This document shows positions 1 through 8,273 of a stretch of 20,498 bases of DNA, piece after piece. Source of the DNA: an uncultured Varibaculum sp. (GTDB taxonomy: Bacteria; Actinomycetota; Actinomycetes; Actinomycetales; Actinomycetaceae); the NCBI GenBank assembly GCA_947253735.1, contig CAMYAU010000013.1, forward strand, positions 1-20,498, read 5' to 3'. Position numbers and translations under genes: made by a program. The notes under the pieces were generated by a model. It saw only the letters and a program-made list of their open reading frames with translations, was not told the DNA's origin and did no database searches. Each line of letters begins with the position of its first letter. The first letter of the stretch is position 1.

Positions 1-30
1 ACTCGCTATCACTCGCTAACGCTCGCTACC
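1..30. repeat. Three tandem imperfect 10-bp units
   Basis: Three consecutive 10-mers share the core CTCGCTA: ACTCGCTATC (1-10), ACTCGCTAAC (11-20) and GCTCGCTACC (21-30). They lie at the window edge, so the array may extend further left. The next ten bases do not match. No coding frame is supported here. Function is unknown, and chance similarity in a short stretch cannot be excluded. Confidence 0.45.
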
Positions 31-93
31 TCTACGTATGAAAGCACGCTCATACACCCTGTTCGCTCATTAAAGCGGCTGCTAGCTGCGGAT

Positions 94-146
94 TTAAGGC
101 AGGGGAGCTATAATCCCTTTCTGTTTATTTCTTTCCCCTGCCTTAA
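94..146 (-). terminator. Perfect 13-bp inverted repeat downstream of arcA
   Basis: TTAAGGCAGGGGA (94-106) is matched exactly by its reverse complement at 134-146, with a 27-nt AT-rich loop. It begins 12 bases after the arcA stop codon, in the direction of transcription. A transcript end for arcA or the suf-arcA unit is the simplest reading. No U-tract follows the stem on either strand and the loop is long, so it is not a canonical intrinsic terminator. It could instead be an mRNA 3'-end stabiliser or a protein-binding palindrome. The rest of the 1-158 interval shows no gene. Confidence 0.4.
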
Positions 147-158
147 TGGGGTTTAAAG

Positions 159-1388
159 CTAGTTTCCGATAGCCTCGCGCTCGAGGGGACAAGTCATACA
201 CCGGGGCCCGCCGCGCCCGCGCCCCAGTTCCGCACTGGGAACTTCGAGAACCTTGATTCCTTGCGAACGTAAGTAATCAATGGTTTGCCAGTTACGATCA
301 TAGGAAGTGACCACGTTTTCTCGCAGTGCCAGCAGATTGCAAGCATCATTCCACTGCCCGCGTTCAGCCCCGCTATCAGTTTGCGGGGTCTGCAGGATAT
401 TTACCGACGGTACCCCGCTGGCCTGCGATAAAGACTGGTGCATTTCATCTGCGGAATAGTAGCGCCAGGTAATCTTCCCTTCCGCGTTCCGGCGGGCAAT
501 AACACTGGGCAGCATCCCTAGATTTTTGTATTTATAGAAGGTATCCCGGTTAATCATGGTTAGCACGGTGTCTAGATGCATTTGCGCACGCACCATTGGC
601 ATGATCAAACCAGTGACCATTTCTATAGAAGAGGAGGAATCTAAAAGTAGGCGGGAAGCCAAGCGTTCAAAACCCGCCGGAGTGGTACGTTCCCCCATCC
701 CCACCAGTACCGAAGTCGGAGACAGTATTTCCACATCCCCACCCTCGCTAGAGGCCGGACTATCGGCTACCCCAGCGCCAAACTGGGTAAGATTATCGCC
801 AAAATCTGGGTGGAAGCGATAGATAGCCTGCAGGTTCAGAGTTTCACGCCGACGAGCCGTCTTCCTCATAGCCGAGAGCATTACTCCCTTACCGATCCAG
901 GCAGATGTATCCCGGGTGAACAAGTGATTAGGCAGCGCATCCAGAACCAAATCTTCTTGGTCCACGCGTATTAAAACTGCGGATGCAAGCTCGCCTAGCT
1001 CCGCCTCGATTTCGGCACGAGTCATGCCGCAAATCAAAATCTGAGCCAGTTTCCGGCTATCTTGCGCAGCCAGATATTCCCTAAGCGGAGCGCAAAGGGA
1101 CTGCCCAAAATAGCGTTCATCAATAGTCCGTTCCAGCAGCCATTTTCGTGCCGGTTCCAGATTTAAAGTTTCAGCTAACAGATCTTGAAAATAAACAACC
1201 TCAGCGCCCTGAGAAGTAAGCGTAGCGCTAAACTTATCGTGATCTTCACGTGCCTTTTCCAGCCACAAGATATCGTCAAAGAGTAAATCTTCACGATTGG
1301 AGGGAGTCAGGCGATCAAGTTCTTTTCCTGGGCGGTGCACTAAAACCTTTTCTAGTCTTCCGACCTCTGACCAGACTCCACGTACCAT
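159..1388 (-). CDS. arcA: Arginine deiminase
   Basis: Hydrolyses L-arginine to L-citrulline and ammonia, the first step of the cytosolic arginine deiminase pathway, which yields ATP and counters acid. The protein is 409 residues, normal full length. Family motifs are intact: FTRD at 157-160, EGGD at 215-218, His271 in MHLDTVLT, and the nucleophile Cys397 in GGPRCM near the C-terminus. The ATG at 1386-1388 is preceded by an AAGGGG-type ribosome binding site about 6 bases upstream, which supports this start. It lies 43 bases downstream of sufT on the same strand with no clear terminator between them, so read-through from the suf operon is possible. The partners arcB, arcC and arcD are not in the window; they may lie elsewhere. 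Identification is secure; operon membership is inferred. Confidence 0.95.
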   Translation of the reverse strand: MVRGVWSEVGRLEKVLVHRPGKELDRLTPSNREDLLFDDILWLEKAREDHDKFSATLTSQGAEVVYFQDLLAETLNLEPARKWLLERTIDERYFGQSLCAPLREYLAAQDSRKLAQILICGMTRAEIEAELGELASAVLIRVDQEDLVLDALPNHLFTRDTSAWIGKGVMLSAMRKTARRRETLNLQAIYRFHPDFGDNLTQFGAGVADSPASSEGGDVEILSPTSVLVGMGERTTPAGFERLASRLLLDSSSSIEMVTGLIMPMVRAQMHLDTVLTMINRDTFYKYKNLGMLPSVIARRNAEGKITWRYYSADEMHQSLSQASGVPSVNILQTPQTDSGAERGQWNDACNLLALRENVVTSYDRNWQTIDYLRSQGIKVLEVPSAELGRGRGGPRCMTCPLEREAIGN

Positions 1389-1431
1389 GGATTTCCCCTT
1401 GCTAGATTATCTGCAAGCCCATGTTATCCCA

Positions 1432-1986
1432 TTAAACGTTAAAGCCGAGAGCGCGCAGCTGTTCGCGTCCCTCCTCGGTAATCCGATCTGGCCCCCAGGG
1501 AGGCATCCATACCCAATTAATGGCTACGGTGTTTGCCATAGAACTCAAGACCCACCGGGTTTGTTCTTCCAACATATCGGTGAGGGGACAGGCCGCAGAA
1601 GTCAGCGTCATCTCTAGAGTGACAGTCCCATCTGACTGGATCTCTACCCCGTAGATCAGCCCCAAATCCACGATATTAATCCCTAGCTCTGGATCAATAA
1701 CATCTTTTAAAGCTTCCAGTACGTCCTCTTCATTAGGCAGAGCCCCCTCAGGAGGACGCGAGGCAGGTTCAAAGGAAGCTACGGATTCCTCAGCTGAATC
1801 CGCGGCAGTTCTTGACTGTGCGTGGCGGGGGGAAGTGGATTCGCCATTTTCCTCGATCGGATGATGTGCAGCGTGACTATGCACTTTGGAGGGCTGGTAA
1901 GGGCCGGAATTTTCACTTCCGGCAGCCACTTCCTGAAAGCGCTGCGGTACCTCTGAGGTATTTTCCCAAGGACGTTCTTCACTCAT
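1432..1986 (-). CDS. sufT: SufT/MIP18-family (DUF59) Fe-S assembly protein with long N-terminal extension
   Basis: A 184-residue protein whose C-terminal 100 residues (about 85-184) form a DUF59/MIP18 domain. Visible elements are DPELGINIVDLGLIY (98-112), the conserved Cys133 in AACPLTD, and the MPPWGPDRI segment. Family members help mature Fe-S proteins as carrier or assembly factors, and this gene is the usual last member of actinobacterial suf operons. The first roughly 85 residues are low-complexity, rich in Ser, Glu and Pro, with a histidine cluster at 36-42; typical SufT proteins are only about 100-130 residues. The ATG at 1984-1986 has a GAGG ribosome binding site 7-8 bases upstream, so the extension appears genuinely translated. 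It overlaps the end of sufU by 8 bases, indicating translational coupling. The role of the extension is unknown. Confidence 0.88.
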   Translation of the reverse strand: MSEERPWENTSEVPQRFQEVAAGSENSGPYQPSKVHSHAAHHPIEENGESTSPRHAQSRTAADSAEESVASFEPASRPPEGALPNEEDVLEALKDVIDPELGINIVDLGLIYGVEIQSDGTVTLEMTLTSAACPLTDMLEEQTRWVLSSMANTVAINWVWMPPWGPDRITEEGREQLRALGFNV

Positions 1987-2440
1987 TTTCTTGCCTCGCT
2001 TGCGATTTCGCGATTGATTCTCTCAGCGCCATCCACCCTAACAGGGCGCATTTGACCCGATTGGGGAACTTAGAGGTTCCCTGCAGGCTGGCCGCATCTT
2101 CCAGAGGATCTAGTATTTCGTCGGGCACTTCCTGCCCGCGCGAATGCATCATTTGATCAAAGTCTTTCCAGAGCTGCTCGATTTCGGCAAGAGTTTTTCC
2201 CGCCACCAGGTCATTCATCATTGACAGGGAAGCCTGGGAAATAGAACAGCCCTGCCCTTCCCAAGCCAGGTAAGTAAGGGTGTCCCCCTCTAAAGCAACA
2301 TCCAAAGTTACCTCATCTCCGCAGGTGGGATTAACTTGATATGAGGAAGTATCCGAGTTTGTCACTTGGGCACTGCCATGTTTTTCGGCGGCGTGATCCA
2401 TAATCACTTGCTGATAAAGCTGGTCAATAGCTGAAACCAT
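1979..2440 (-). CDS. sufU: SufU-type sulfur-transfer protein
   Basis: SufU is the zinc-dependent sulfurtransferase that takes the persulfide from SufS and passes it to the SufBCD scaffold; in actinobacteria and Firmicutes it replaces SufE. The three zinc-ligand/acceptor cysteines are present: Cys40 in NPTCGD, Cys65 in GQGCSIS and Cys131 in RVKCALL. Asp42 is the fourth zinc ligand expected from the family. The spacing between the second and third Cys includes the SufU-specific insertion that separates it from IscU. Length (153 residues) is normal. The start ATG overlaps the sufS stop by one base (TAATG), so translation is probably coupled. Confidence 0.93.
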   Translation of the reverse strand: MVSAIDQLYQQVIMDHAAEKHGSAQVTNSDTSSYQVNPTCGDEVTLDVALEGDTLTYLAWEGQGCSISQASLSMMNDLVAGKTLAEIEQLWKDFDQMMHSRGQEVPDEILDPLEDAASLQGTSKFPNRVKCALLGWMALRESIAKSQARQENE

Positions 2441-3708
2441 TACTGCCCCCTTAAGAAGAAACTGCGAACTACCTCTAGCCCATCTACTAGACGATCGATA
2501 TCGGCGCGGGAAGAAGTCAGCGATAATGACGCCCTACAGGATGCCCGTAAACCATAGTGTGCGTGCAGCGGCAGAGCACAATGATGTCCGACCCGAATCG
2601 CCACGTCCTCGGCATCCAGTACCTGACCCACATCATGAGGATGAATCCCCACAAAATCAAAAGCTGCCAACCCTACCCGTTCCCGGTAATCCGCCGGCCC
2701 TAAAAGACGCAGACCTTTTACAGTTGCTAGACCCTCTAGTAAATATTGAGTCAAGGACAGTTCGTGACTACGAATCCGCTCCATCCCTACTTCCTGCAGG
2801 TAATCGAGAGCCACCGCCCAGGCATGAATCTGGGCAACCGGCTGCGAGCCCGCCTCGAAACGATCCGGGCAAGGCTGGTAAGTAGTTTTGTCCATGGTCA
2901 CGTCAGCAATCATAGATCCGCCGGCTAAGAAAGGAGGCAGTTGCTCCAGTATTTCGCGGCGACCATACAAAGCACCGATACCGGTAGGACCAGCCATTTT
3001 ATGCCCAGAGAAGCAGGCAAAATCAGCATCTATCGCTTTAATATCTAGCGGCATATGAGCACTGGACTGGCAGGTATCTAATACTACCCAGGCCCCCACC
3101 TCGTGAGCCGCCTTGATAATCGGAGAAATATCGGTGATCGCCCCGGAAACATTAGAGGCGTGGGTGATTGCCACTATCTTGGTATTGGGAGTGATCGCGT
3201 CCAGAGTTTCCAGATCTATCCGCCCTACCGGGTCTAAATCCAGATAGGCGAACTCGCATCCGGTCCGCTGGCTTAGCAATTGCCAGGGCACCAGGTTGGC
3301 GTGATGTTCCGCCCGAGTAGTAACTACCCGATCGCCTTTACCTATGAGCGGAGCCCCACCATTAATCCCCGGGTTAGACAGGGCGTAAGCCACCAGGTTT
3401 AGCGCTTCGGTTGCATTCTTGGTCCACACTATTTCTTCTGGGGACGCCCCAATAAAAGTCGCCAGCTTTAAACGAGCGTCCTCGAAATACTGGCTGGATT
3501 CATCAGCCAGCAGATGGGTCCCCCTATGAACGGCCCCGTTAGATTTTTCGTAGAAAGAGCTTTCAGCTTCAATAACGCAACGCGGTTTTTGAGAGGTCGC
3601 GGCCGCATCCAAATATACGATCGGTTTTCCTCCTCGCCCGGGGCGGGAAAGAATCGGAAAATCGGCACGCAGTCGCGTCAGTTCTCTGTCGGTAAATGGC
3701 GAATCCAT
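2440..3708 (-). CDS. sufS: Group II cysteine desulfurase SufS
   Basis: PLP-dependent enzyme that removes sulfur from L-cysteine, giving alanine and an enzyme persulfide for SufU. The protein is 422 residues, typical for the family. Lys237 in SGHKMAGPTG is the expected Schiff-base lysine, and Cys377 in RVGHHCALP is the persulfide-forming cysteine. The N-terminal LDAAATSQKP (33-42), the AEHHANLVPW block and the C-terminal RAS segment (substrate carboxylate binding) are recognisable. The ATG at 3706-3708 has a GAGAGGA ribosome binding site. A 54-base gap separates it from sufC, the largest gap inside the suf gene set. A small hairpin (GGCAG/CTGCC at 3744-3748 and 3754-3758) sits in that gap and might tune expression of the sulfur-mobilising half. 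Confidence 0.95.
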   Translation of the reverse strand: MDSPFTDRELTRLRADFPILSRPGRGGKPIVYLDAAATSQKPRCVIEAESSFYEKSNGAVHRGTHLLADESSQYFEDARLKLATFIGASPEEIVWTKNATEALNLVAYALSNPGINGGAPLIGKGDRVVTTRAEHHANLVPWQLLSQRTGCEFAYLDLDPVGRIDLETLDAITPNTKIVAITHASNVSGAITDISPIIKAAHEVGAWVVLDTCQSSAHMPLDIKAIDADFACFSGHKMAGPTGIGALYGRREILEQLPPFLAGGSMIADVTMDKTTYQPCPDRFEAGSQPVAQIHAWAVALDYLQEVGMERIRSHELSLTQYLLEGLATVKGLRLLGPADYRERVGLAAFDFVGIHPHDVGQVLDAEDVAIRVGHHCALPLHAHYGLRASCRASLSLTSSRADIDRLVDGLEVVRSFFLRGQ

Positions 3709-3762
3709 TAGCTTTATCCTCTCAAAACCTGCAAACGTGTCCAGGCAGATAAACTGCCCCCC

Positions 3763-4509
3763 CTACAGGTAGGAGTCGTATCCGCTTTCTTCCAGTTTGT
3801 CGGCCAGTTCACTGCCCCCAGAATCCACGATCCGCCCATTGGCAAATACGTGCACGAAGTCTGGTTTAATGTAGTTCAGGATCCGCGAGTAGTGGGTGAT
3901 CACCAGCAGGCCACACCCCAGTTTTTCATGGGCATGGTTAACCCCGGCGGATACGGTGCGCAAAGCATCAATATCGAGGCCAGAATCAGTTTCATCTAGG
4001 ATCGCGAACTTCGGATGTAGGATCTGCATCTGCAAAATCTCTAGGCGTTTCTTCTCTCCACCCGAAAAACCAGCGTTGAGGTCACGGTTAGAGAACTGGG
4101 GATCTACCCGTAGATCTTCCATGGCCTCTTTTAGCTCTTTTACCCAGGTGCGTACGGGAGGGGCCTGCCCATCAACCGCGGTGCGGGCAGTACGCAAGAA
4201 GTTAGATACCGTTACTCCAGGGACCTCTACCGGGTACTGCATAGCCAGGAACAAGCCGGCACGCGCACGATCATCTGGGGAAGATTCCAGAATATTTACC
4301 CCGTCTAACAGCACTTCCCCGCCCTCGATATGGTAACCGGGGTGGCCAGCTATCGAATAGGCCAGAGTAGATTTACCCGAACCGTTCGGCCCCATAATAG
4401 CGTGCTTTTCCCCTGATTTTACGGTTAGAGAGGCTCCTTTTAGGATGTGTTTTATTCCTTCGGGAGTTTCTACCGAAACTTTCAGGTCTTTAACTTCTAG
4501 TTTCCCCAT
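3763..4509 (-). CDS. sufC: Fe-S assembly ATPase SufC
   Basis: ABC-type soluble ATPase that drives conformational change of the SufB-SufD scaffold during cluster assembly. It is 248 residues with every nucleotide-binding motif: Walker A GPNGSGKS at 40-47, ABC signature FSGGEKKR at 148-155, Walker B ending in the SufC-type LDETDSGLD with catalytic Glu173, and the switch His206 in ITHYSR. The signature and the DETDSGLD segment separate SufC from transporter ATPases. The start codon directly follows the stop of the Rieske ferredoxin gene with no intervening base, so the two are probably translated together. Confidence 0.96.
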   Translation of the reverse strand: MGKLEVKDLKVSVETPEGIKHILKGASLTVKSGEKHAIMGPNGSGKSTLAYSIAGHPGYHIEGGEVLLDGVNILESSPDDRARAGLFLAMQYPVEVPGVTVSNFLRTARTAVDGQAPPVRTWVKELKEAMEDLRVDPQFSNRDLNAGFSGGEKKRLEILQMQILHPKFAILDETDSGLDIDALRTVSAGVNHAHEKLGCGLLVITHYSRILNYIKPDFVHVFANGRIVDSGGSELADKLEESGYDSYL

Positions 4510-4854
4510 TTATTCTTTTCCTTTACTGCGGCTGCAGGCGTCAACATAAACCGCCTGTCCTTTGATTTCAAGCTGATAACAGTTAACTGGTTCGGTGGCT
4601 GGCATAGTCGGCTGTCCGGTGTTGAGATCAAACTGGGCACCGTGACCCCAACATTCAATAGCGCACCCTTCAATGTCGCCCTCGTCTAAAGCTACGTCTC
4701 CGTGAGTACAGAGGGCATCGATGGCATGCCAGCCGCCGTCCTCGTCGCGAACTACCGCGATCGGGATTTTATTTCCCCGCTCATCGGTGACTTCGGCGCG
4801 CAGAGCCTGCGCAGGCTCCAAAGCGCCGGTCTCGCAAACTTTTTCTAGGCTCAT
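4510..4854 (-). CDS. Rieske-type [2Fe-2S] ferredoxin of the SUF operon
   Basis: A 114-residue soluble protein with the Rieske ligand set Cys49-x-His51 in CTHGD and Cys68-x2-His71 in CWGHG, as in non-haem dioxygenase (NirD/BphF-like) ferredoxins. It should carry a [2Fe-2S] cluster and transfer electrons. In many actinobacterial suf operons such a gene sits between sufD and sufC, and it is thought to supply electrons for, or be matured by, the machinery; its exact role is not established. The start overlaps the sufD stop (ATGA, 4 bases) and the stop abuts sufC. There is no membrane anchor or twin-arginine signal, so it is cytoplasmic and not a respiratory Rieske subunit. Confidence 0.92.
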   Translation of the reverse strand: MSLEKVCETGALEPAQALRAEVTDERGNKIPIAVVRDEDGGWHAIDALCTHGDVALDEGDIEGCAIECWGHGAQFDLNTGQPTMPATEPVNCYQLEIKGQAVYVDACSRSKGKE

Positions 4855-6032
4855 AGCGGATCTGGACCTTTTTCTAGCCGAGCGTCAACCGCTTCTAAAA
4901 GATGGTCTTCGATTTCATCTATCCCGATTTGGCGAATCACTTCCGCGAAGAACCCGTGCACTACCATTTTGCGGGCAATATCTTCGGGGATACCCCTAGA
5001 CAGCAGGTAAAATAGCTGTTCTTCATCGAAGCGGCCGGTAGCAGAAGCATGTCCAGCTCCCGCAATATCCCCGTTTTCGATTTCCAGGTTTGGAACCGAA
5101 TCAGCTTTGGCCCCCTCGTTTAACACTAGGTTGCGGTTTTGTTCATAGGAATCAGTATTGAAGGCTTTCTTGCCAATCAGTACGTCCCCAATCCAAACCG
5201 CATGTGCCTGTTGGCCTTGCAGTGCGCCTTTATAGTGCACATCAGAGCGACAGTTTTCCGCGCTGTGGTTAACGAACAGGCGATGTTCCTGATGTTGATC
5301 GGTATCGGTGAAATAGACACCGTATAGTTCAACTTCCCCGCCTGGCTTATCCAATTCAATATCAGGACAAATCCGCACCAGGTCGCCACCCAGGGTAATC
5401 GTAATATGCTTTAGCTTGCCATCTTTTTCTACGCTCATGCGATGGTTACTGGCATGAACTGCAGTTCTATCCCATTCTTGGATGGACACGAATTCCAGCT
5501 GCGCTCCGGATTCTACATCGATTTCCACCCCCTGGTTCAGCTGTGCATCACCGGTATGCTCCAGAATTACCAGGGCTTTAGCATCGGGCTTCACGTCTAT
5601 GCAGATATGTTGGGCAGCCGGTTCCGGGTTGTCCCCGATCACCTTGATACGTACCGGTTCGCTAAGCTGCTCCGCGATTACTACGTTTACTAAGTCGCGG
5701 TGATTATTCCATTCGACAACGGCAGCGCGGTCTCCCGGCGCTCCGATTTTTCCGTGAATATCGCTGTCATTAGCTATTTCCACATAGGAGGAGGTGCCCA
5801 GCTCGACCCGTTTAGTTGCGCTGACTACCTGTCCGGCAACCTCAACCCGGGGCGCTTCCCCCTCTAAAGTATCCGCGAGCAGAATTTTTATCCGCTCGAG
5901 GGGGGTAAACCGCCAATCTTCCTCGCGTCCACCCGGAATCGGGATATCGGCGAGGTTAAACGAGGTGGGACGATCTGCCCGGGAGGGAGCCGCAACTACT
6001 TTATGGCCTGTCTGCTTTACCTTCTCGGCCAT
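4851..6032 (-). CDS. sufD: Fe-S cluster assembly scaffold subunit SufD
   Basis: A 393-residue member of the SufB/SufD beta-helix family. It forms the SufBC2D scaffold with SufB and SufC, on which clusters are built in the cytoplasm, and is linked to iron acquisition in model systems. The N-terminal GGREEDWRFTPLERI segment, the central beta-helix with alternating hydrophobic residues, and the C-terminal block from SATGRFDEEQLFYLLSRG into the MVVHGFF helix are typical. The start ATG overlaps the sufB stop by one base (TAATG) and the end overlaps the ferredoxin gene by four, so translation of sufB, sufD and the ferredoxin is probably coupled. It is assigned SufD rather than SufB by operon position, shorter length and the N-terminal segment. 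Confidence 0.95.
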   Translation of the reverse strand: MAEKVKQTGHKVVAAPSRADRPTSFNLADIPIPGGREEDWRFTPLERIKILLADTLEGEAPRVEVAGQVVSATKRVELGTSSYVEIANDSDIHGKIGAPGDRAAVVEWNNHRDLVNVVIAEQLSEPVRIKVIGDNPEPAAQHICIDVKPDAKALVILEHTGDAQLNQGVEIDVESGAQLEFVSIQEWDRTAVHASNHRMSVEKDGKLKHITITLGGDLVRICPDIELDKPGGEVELYGVYFTDTDQHQEHRLFVNHSAENCRSDVHYKGALQGQQAHAVWIGDVLIGKKAFNTDSYEQNRNLVLNEGAKADSVPNLEIENGDIAGAGHASATGRFDEEQLFYLLSRGIPEDIARKMVVHGFFAEVIRQIGIDEIEDHLLEAVDARLEKGPDPL

Positions 6033-7486
6033 TACCCTACCGATCCTTCCATTTGTAGTTCGATTAGGCGATTAAGCTCCAGGGCATATTCCATGGGGAG
6101 CTCCCGCGCGATCGGTTCGATAAAACCGCGCACGATCATTGCCATCGCCTCTGTTTCACTCAGTCCCCGACTCATCAGATAAAACAGCTGATCAGCACTG
6201 ACTTTAGAAACTGTAGCCTCGTGCCCCATCTCTACATCGTCGGTTTGAATATCCACGTAGGGATAGGTATCTGTGCGGGAAATCTGGTCGACTAGCAATG
6301 CATCACACACTACCGAGGCCTTGGAATGCTTAGCTTGTGGAGCGATTTGCACCAGCCCCCGATAGGAGGAGCGCCCACCGTTACGCGAAATAGACTTTGA
6401 GACAATCGAAGAGGAAGTATTAGGAGCCAGGTGCAACATTTTTGCCCCGGTATCCTGATTTTGTCCTTCTCCAGAGAATGCCACTGAAAGCGCTTCTCCC
6501 CTGGCATTTTTGCCGGTCAAATAAACCGAGGGGTACTTCATATTAGTTTTGGACCCCATATTGCCATCTACCCATTCCATAGTGGCGCCCTCTTCACAGA
6601 TTGCCCGCTGGGTCACCAGGTTATAAACATTGGTAGACCAGTTTTGGATGGTGGTGTAACGCACTCGGGCATCTTTAAGGCAGAAAATCTCAACAATTGC
6701 CGAGTGCAGGGAATCCGATTTATAAATCGGCGCGGTGCATCCTTCCACGTAGTGCACATAGGATCCTTCGTCCGCGATAATCAAGGTGCGCTCAAACTGC
6801 CCCATATTCTCGGTATTGATCCGGAAATAGGCTTGCAGTGGGATTTCCACATGTACCCCTTTGGGGACGTAGATGAAAGATCCCCCCGACCACACGGCGG
6901 TATTGAGAGCAGCGAACTTGTTATCGCCGGCAGGGACTGCCTTACCGAAGAAACGTTTAAACAGGTCCTCGTGCTTGCGCAGTGCGGTGTCAGTATCTAA
7001 AAACACCACCCCTTGCTTTTCTAAGTCCCCACGAATCTGGTTGTAAACCACTTCCGATTCATACTGGGCAGCTACCCCGGAAACTAGGCTTTCGCGTTCG
7101 GCCTCGGGAATTCCCAGGCGGTCATAGGTTTTCTTGATGTCCTCAGGCAGGTCTTCCCAAGAGTCAGCCACTCGGTCGGTGGAACGCACGAAATATTTAA
7201 TCTGGTCCATATCCAGATCTGATAAATCCGGCCCCCAGTTGGGCATCGGTTTGCGCTCGAAAATCTGCAGTGCCTTCAAGCGACGCTTCAGCATCCATTC
7301 TGGCTCGTTCTTCTCTGCAGAAATAAAGCGCACTACGTCCTCATCAAGGCCTCGCCGAGCGCTTTGCCCCGCTGCATCCGAGTCGTGCCATCCATACTCA
7401 TACTGAGTGCCAATCGAGTCAATTACCTGCTGGTCAGCAGCCTCTTTTTCCTCTTTTGTGGCAATCACCGGCGGTGATGATGTCAT
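6032..7486 (-). CDS. sufB: Fe-S cluster assembly scaffold subunit SufB
   Basis: A 484-residue SufB, the core scaffold subunit that accepts sulfur and builds nascent clusters with SufC and SufD. Recognisable blocks are an N-terminal region with YGWHDSDAAG and the NEPEWMLKRRLKALQ motif, the ALNTAVWSGGSFIYVPKGV strand, the RAICEEGATMEWVDGN segment, VCDALLVD, and the C-terminal GHEATVSKVSADQLFYLMSRG region. The two cysteines in RAICEEG and VCDALL are at positions where SufB proteins hold functionally important cysteines, by motif recall rather than alignment. The ATG at 7484-7486 is used because the conserved N-terminus begins soon after it. Its GAGGG ribosome binding site is rather distant (about 12 bases). 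There is no intein, which SufB of some mycobacteria carries. Confidence 0.96.
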   Translation of the reverse strand: MTSSPPVIATKEEKEAADQQVIDSIGTQYEYGWHDSDAAGQSARRGLDEDVVRFISAEKNEPEWMLKRRLKALQIFERKPMPNWGPDLSDLDMDQIKYFVRSTDRVADSWEDLPEDIKKTYDRLGIPEAERESLVSGVAAQYESEVVYNQIRGDLEKQGVVFLDTDTALRKHEDLFKRFFGKAVPAGDNKFAALNTAVWSGGSFIYVPKGVHVEIPLQAYFRINTENMGQFERTLIIADEGSYVHYVEGCTAPIYKSDSLHSAIVEIFCLKDARVRYTTIQNWSTNVYNLVTQRAICEEGATMEWVDGNMGSKTNMKYPSVYLTGKNARGEALSVAFSGEGQNQDTGAKMLHLAPNTSSSIVSKSISRNGGRSSYRGLVQIAPQAKHSKASVVCDALLVDQISRTDTYPYVDIQTDDVEMGHEATVSKVSADQLFYLMSRGLSETEAMAMIVRGFIEPIARELPMEYALELNRLIELQMEGSVG

Positions 7487-7523
7487 TTGTGTTTTTATCC
7501 CTCTTTTGTTGTTTCTTCCTGCC

Positions 7524-8216
7524 CTAGTCTGCCATGTTCACCGGTTTACGGAGAATTTGGGGGGTAGGTAACGCTACCGGCACCGAGGTGGTGCACACAT
7601 GCTCCCCATCCGCCAAAGTCGCCAACCGTTGGACATGCACGTCAAGAAGACGTGAAAAAGCTTGAGTTTCCGCTTCACAAAGTTGCGGGAATTCCCCAGC
7701 AACTTCCTGTACCGGGCAATTTCCCTGGCAAAGCTGTACTGCAAAACCGCCGTTGCCTACCTCGCGCACCGTCGCGGCATATCCATCGGCTGTTAAAGCA
7801 TCAGCTAGGGCACGCGCACGAGCTCTAGGATCTGGCCCGGCCTCTTTAATCAGGGGAGCATAACGACGCTCAATATCCCGCGAATGAGCGGCAGCAAAGG
7901 TATCAATCCCGCCAGGACCGGCCAGTTGCTCAATGAAGCCCAGTGCCCGACTGGCAAGCTTCGAGTAGTCCTCGCTCAGTCCTTCACGCCCTTTTCCGGT
8001 AGCCACATAATGGCGAGCCGGACGGCCTCGTCCCCGCTTGGCTTTACTTGCGGTTTCATAGACCGAAATCATCTTCTCAGACTCTAAAGCGGTAATATGA
8101 CGCCGCACCGCCGCGGTCGTTAGATGGAGAATTTTTGCCAGGTGAGCCGCAGTGACCGGCCCTTTTTCTACGATTAGGTCCAAAACTGTTTGCCGGGTCG
8201 GTTCCGTATCGCTCAC
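7524..8216 (-). CDS. sufR: Fe-S cluster-sensing transcriptional repressor SufR
   Basis: A 230-residue regulator expected to repress the suf operon when its [4Fe-4S] cluster is present. The N-terminal winged helix-turn-helix (about 13-50) contains AAHLAKILHLTTAAVRRHI and is followed by a basic wing, KRGRGRPARHY. In the C-terminal half four cysteines (163, 167, 180, 208) are spaced C-x3-C-x12-C-x27-C, a set I associate with cluster binding in actinobacterial SufR. Start choice: the longest frame begins with GTG at 8220-8222, but that codon directly abuts the strong AAGGAGG (8223-8229). The in-frame GTG at 8214-8216 has an ideal 6-base spacing and is preferred. It is the first gene of the operon, 37 bases before sufB, and a promoter with an overlapping inverted repeat lies upstream. 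Confidence 0.9.
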   Translation of the reverse strand: MSDTEPTRQTVLDLIVEKGPVTAAHLAKILHLTTAAVRRHITALESEKMISVYETASKAKRGRGRPARHYVATGKGREGLSEDYSKLASRALGFIEQLAGPGGIDTFAAAHSRDIERRYAPLIKEAGPDPRARARALADALTADGYAATVREVGNGGFAVQLCQGNCPVQEVAGEFPQLCEAETQAFSRLLDVHVQRLATLADGEHVCTTSVPVALPTPQILRKPVNMAD

Positions 8217-8273
8217 GCTCACCCTCCTTACAAATAGACCTCAACCAGTCTAGCGCATTTTAGAAACAAGTAC

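Noticed and set aside
1..30. CRISPR array at the left edge
   Set aside because: The units are only 10 bases long, directly adjacent and without spacers; no cas gene is present.
109..114. TATAAT on the plus strand as a promoter
   Set aside because: It lies in the loop of the inverted repeat, has no -35 hexamer at 16-18 bases upstream and no plus-strand gene follows.
1812..2156. A 114-codon plus-strand frame over sufT/sufU
   Set aside because: It is antisense to two well-supported genes, lacks a recognisable domain and has no clear ribosome binding site.
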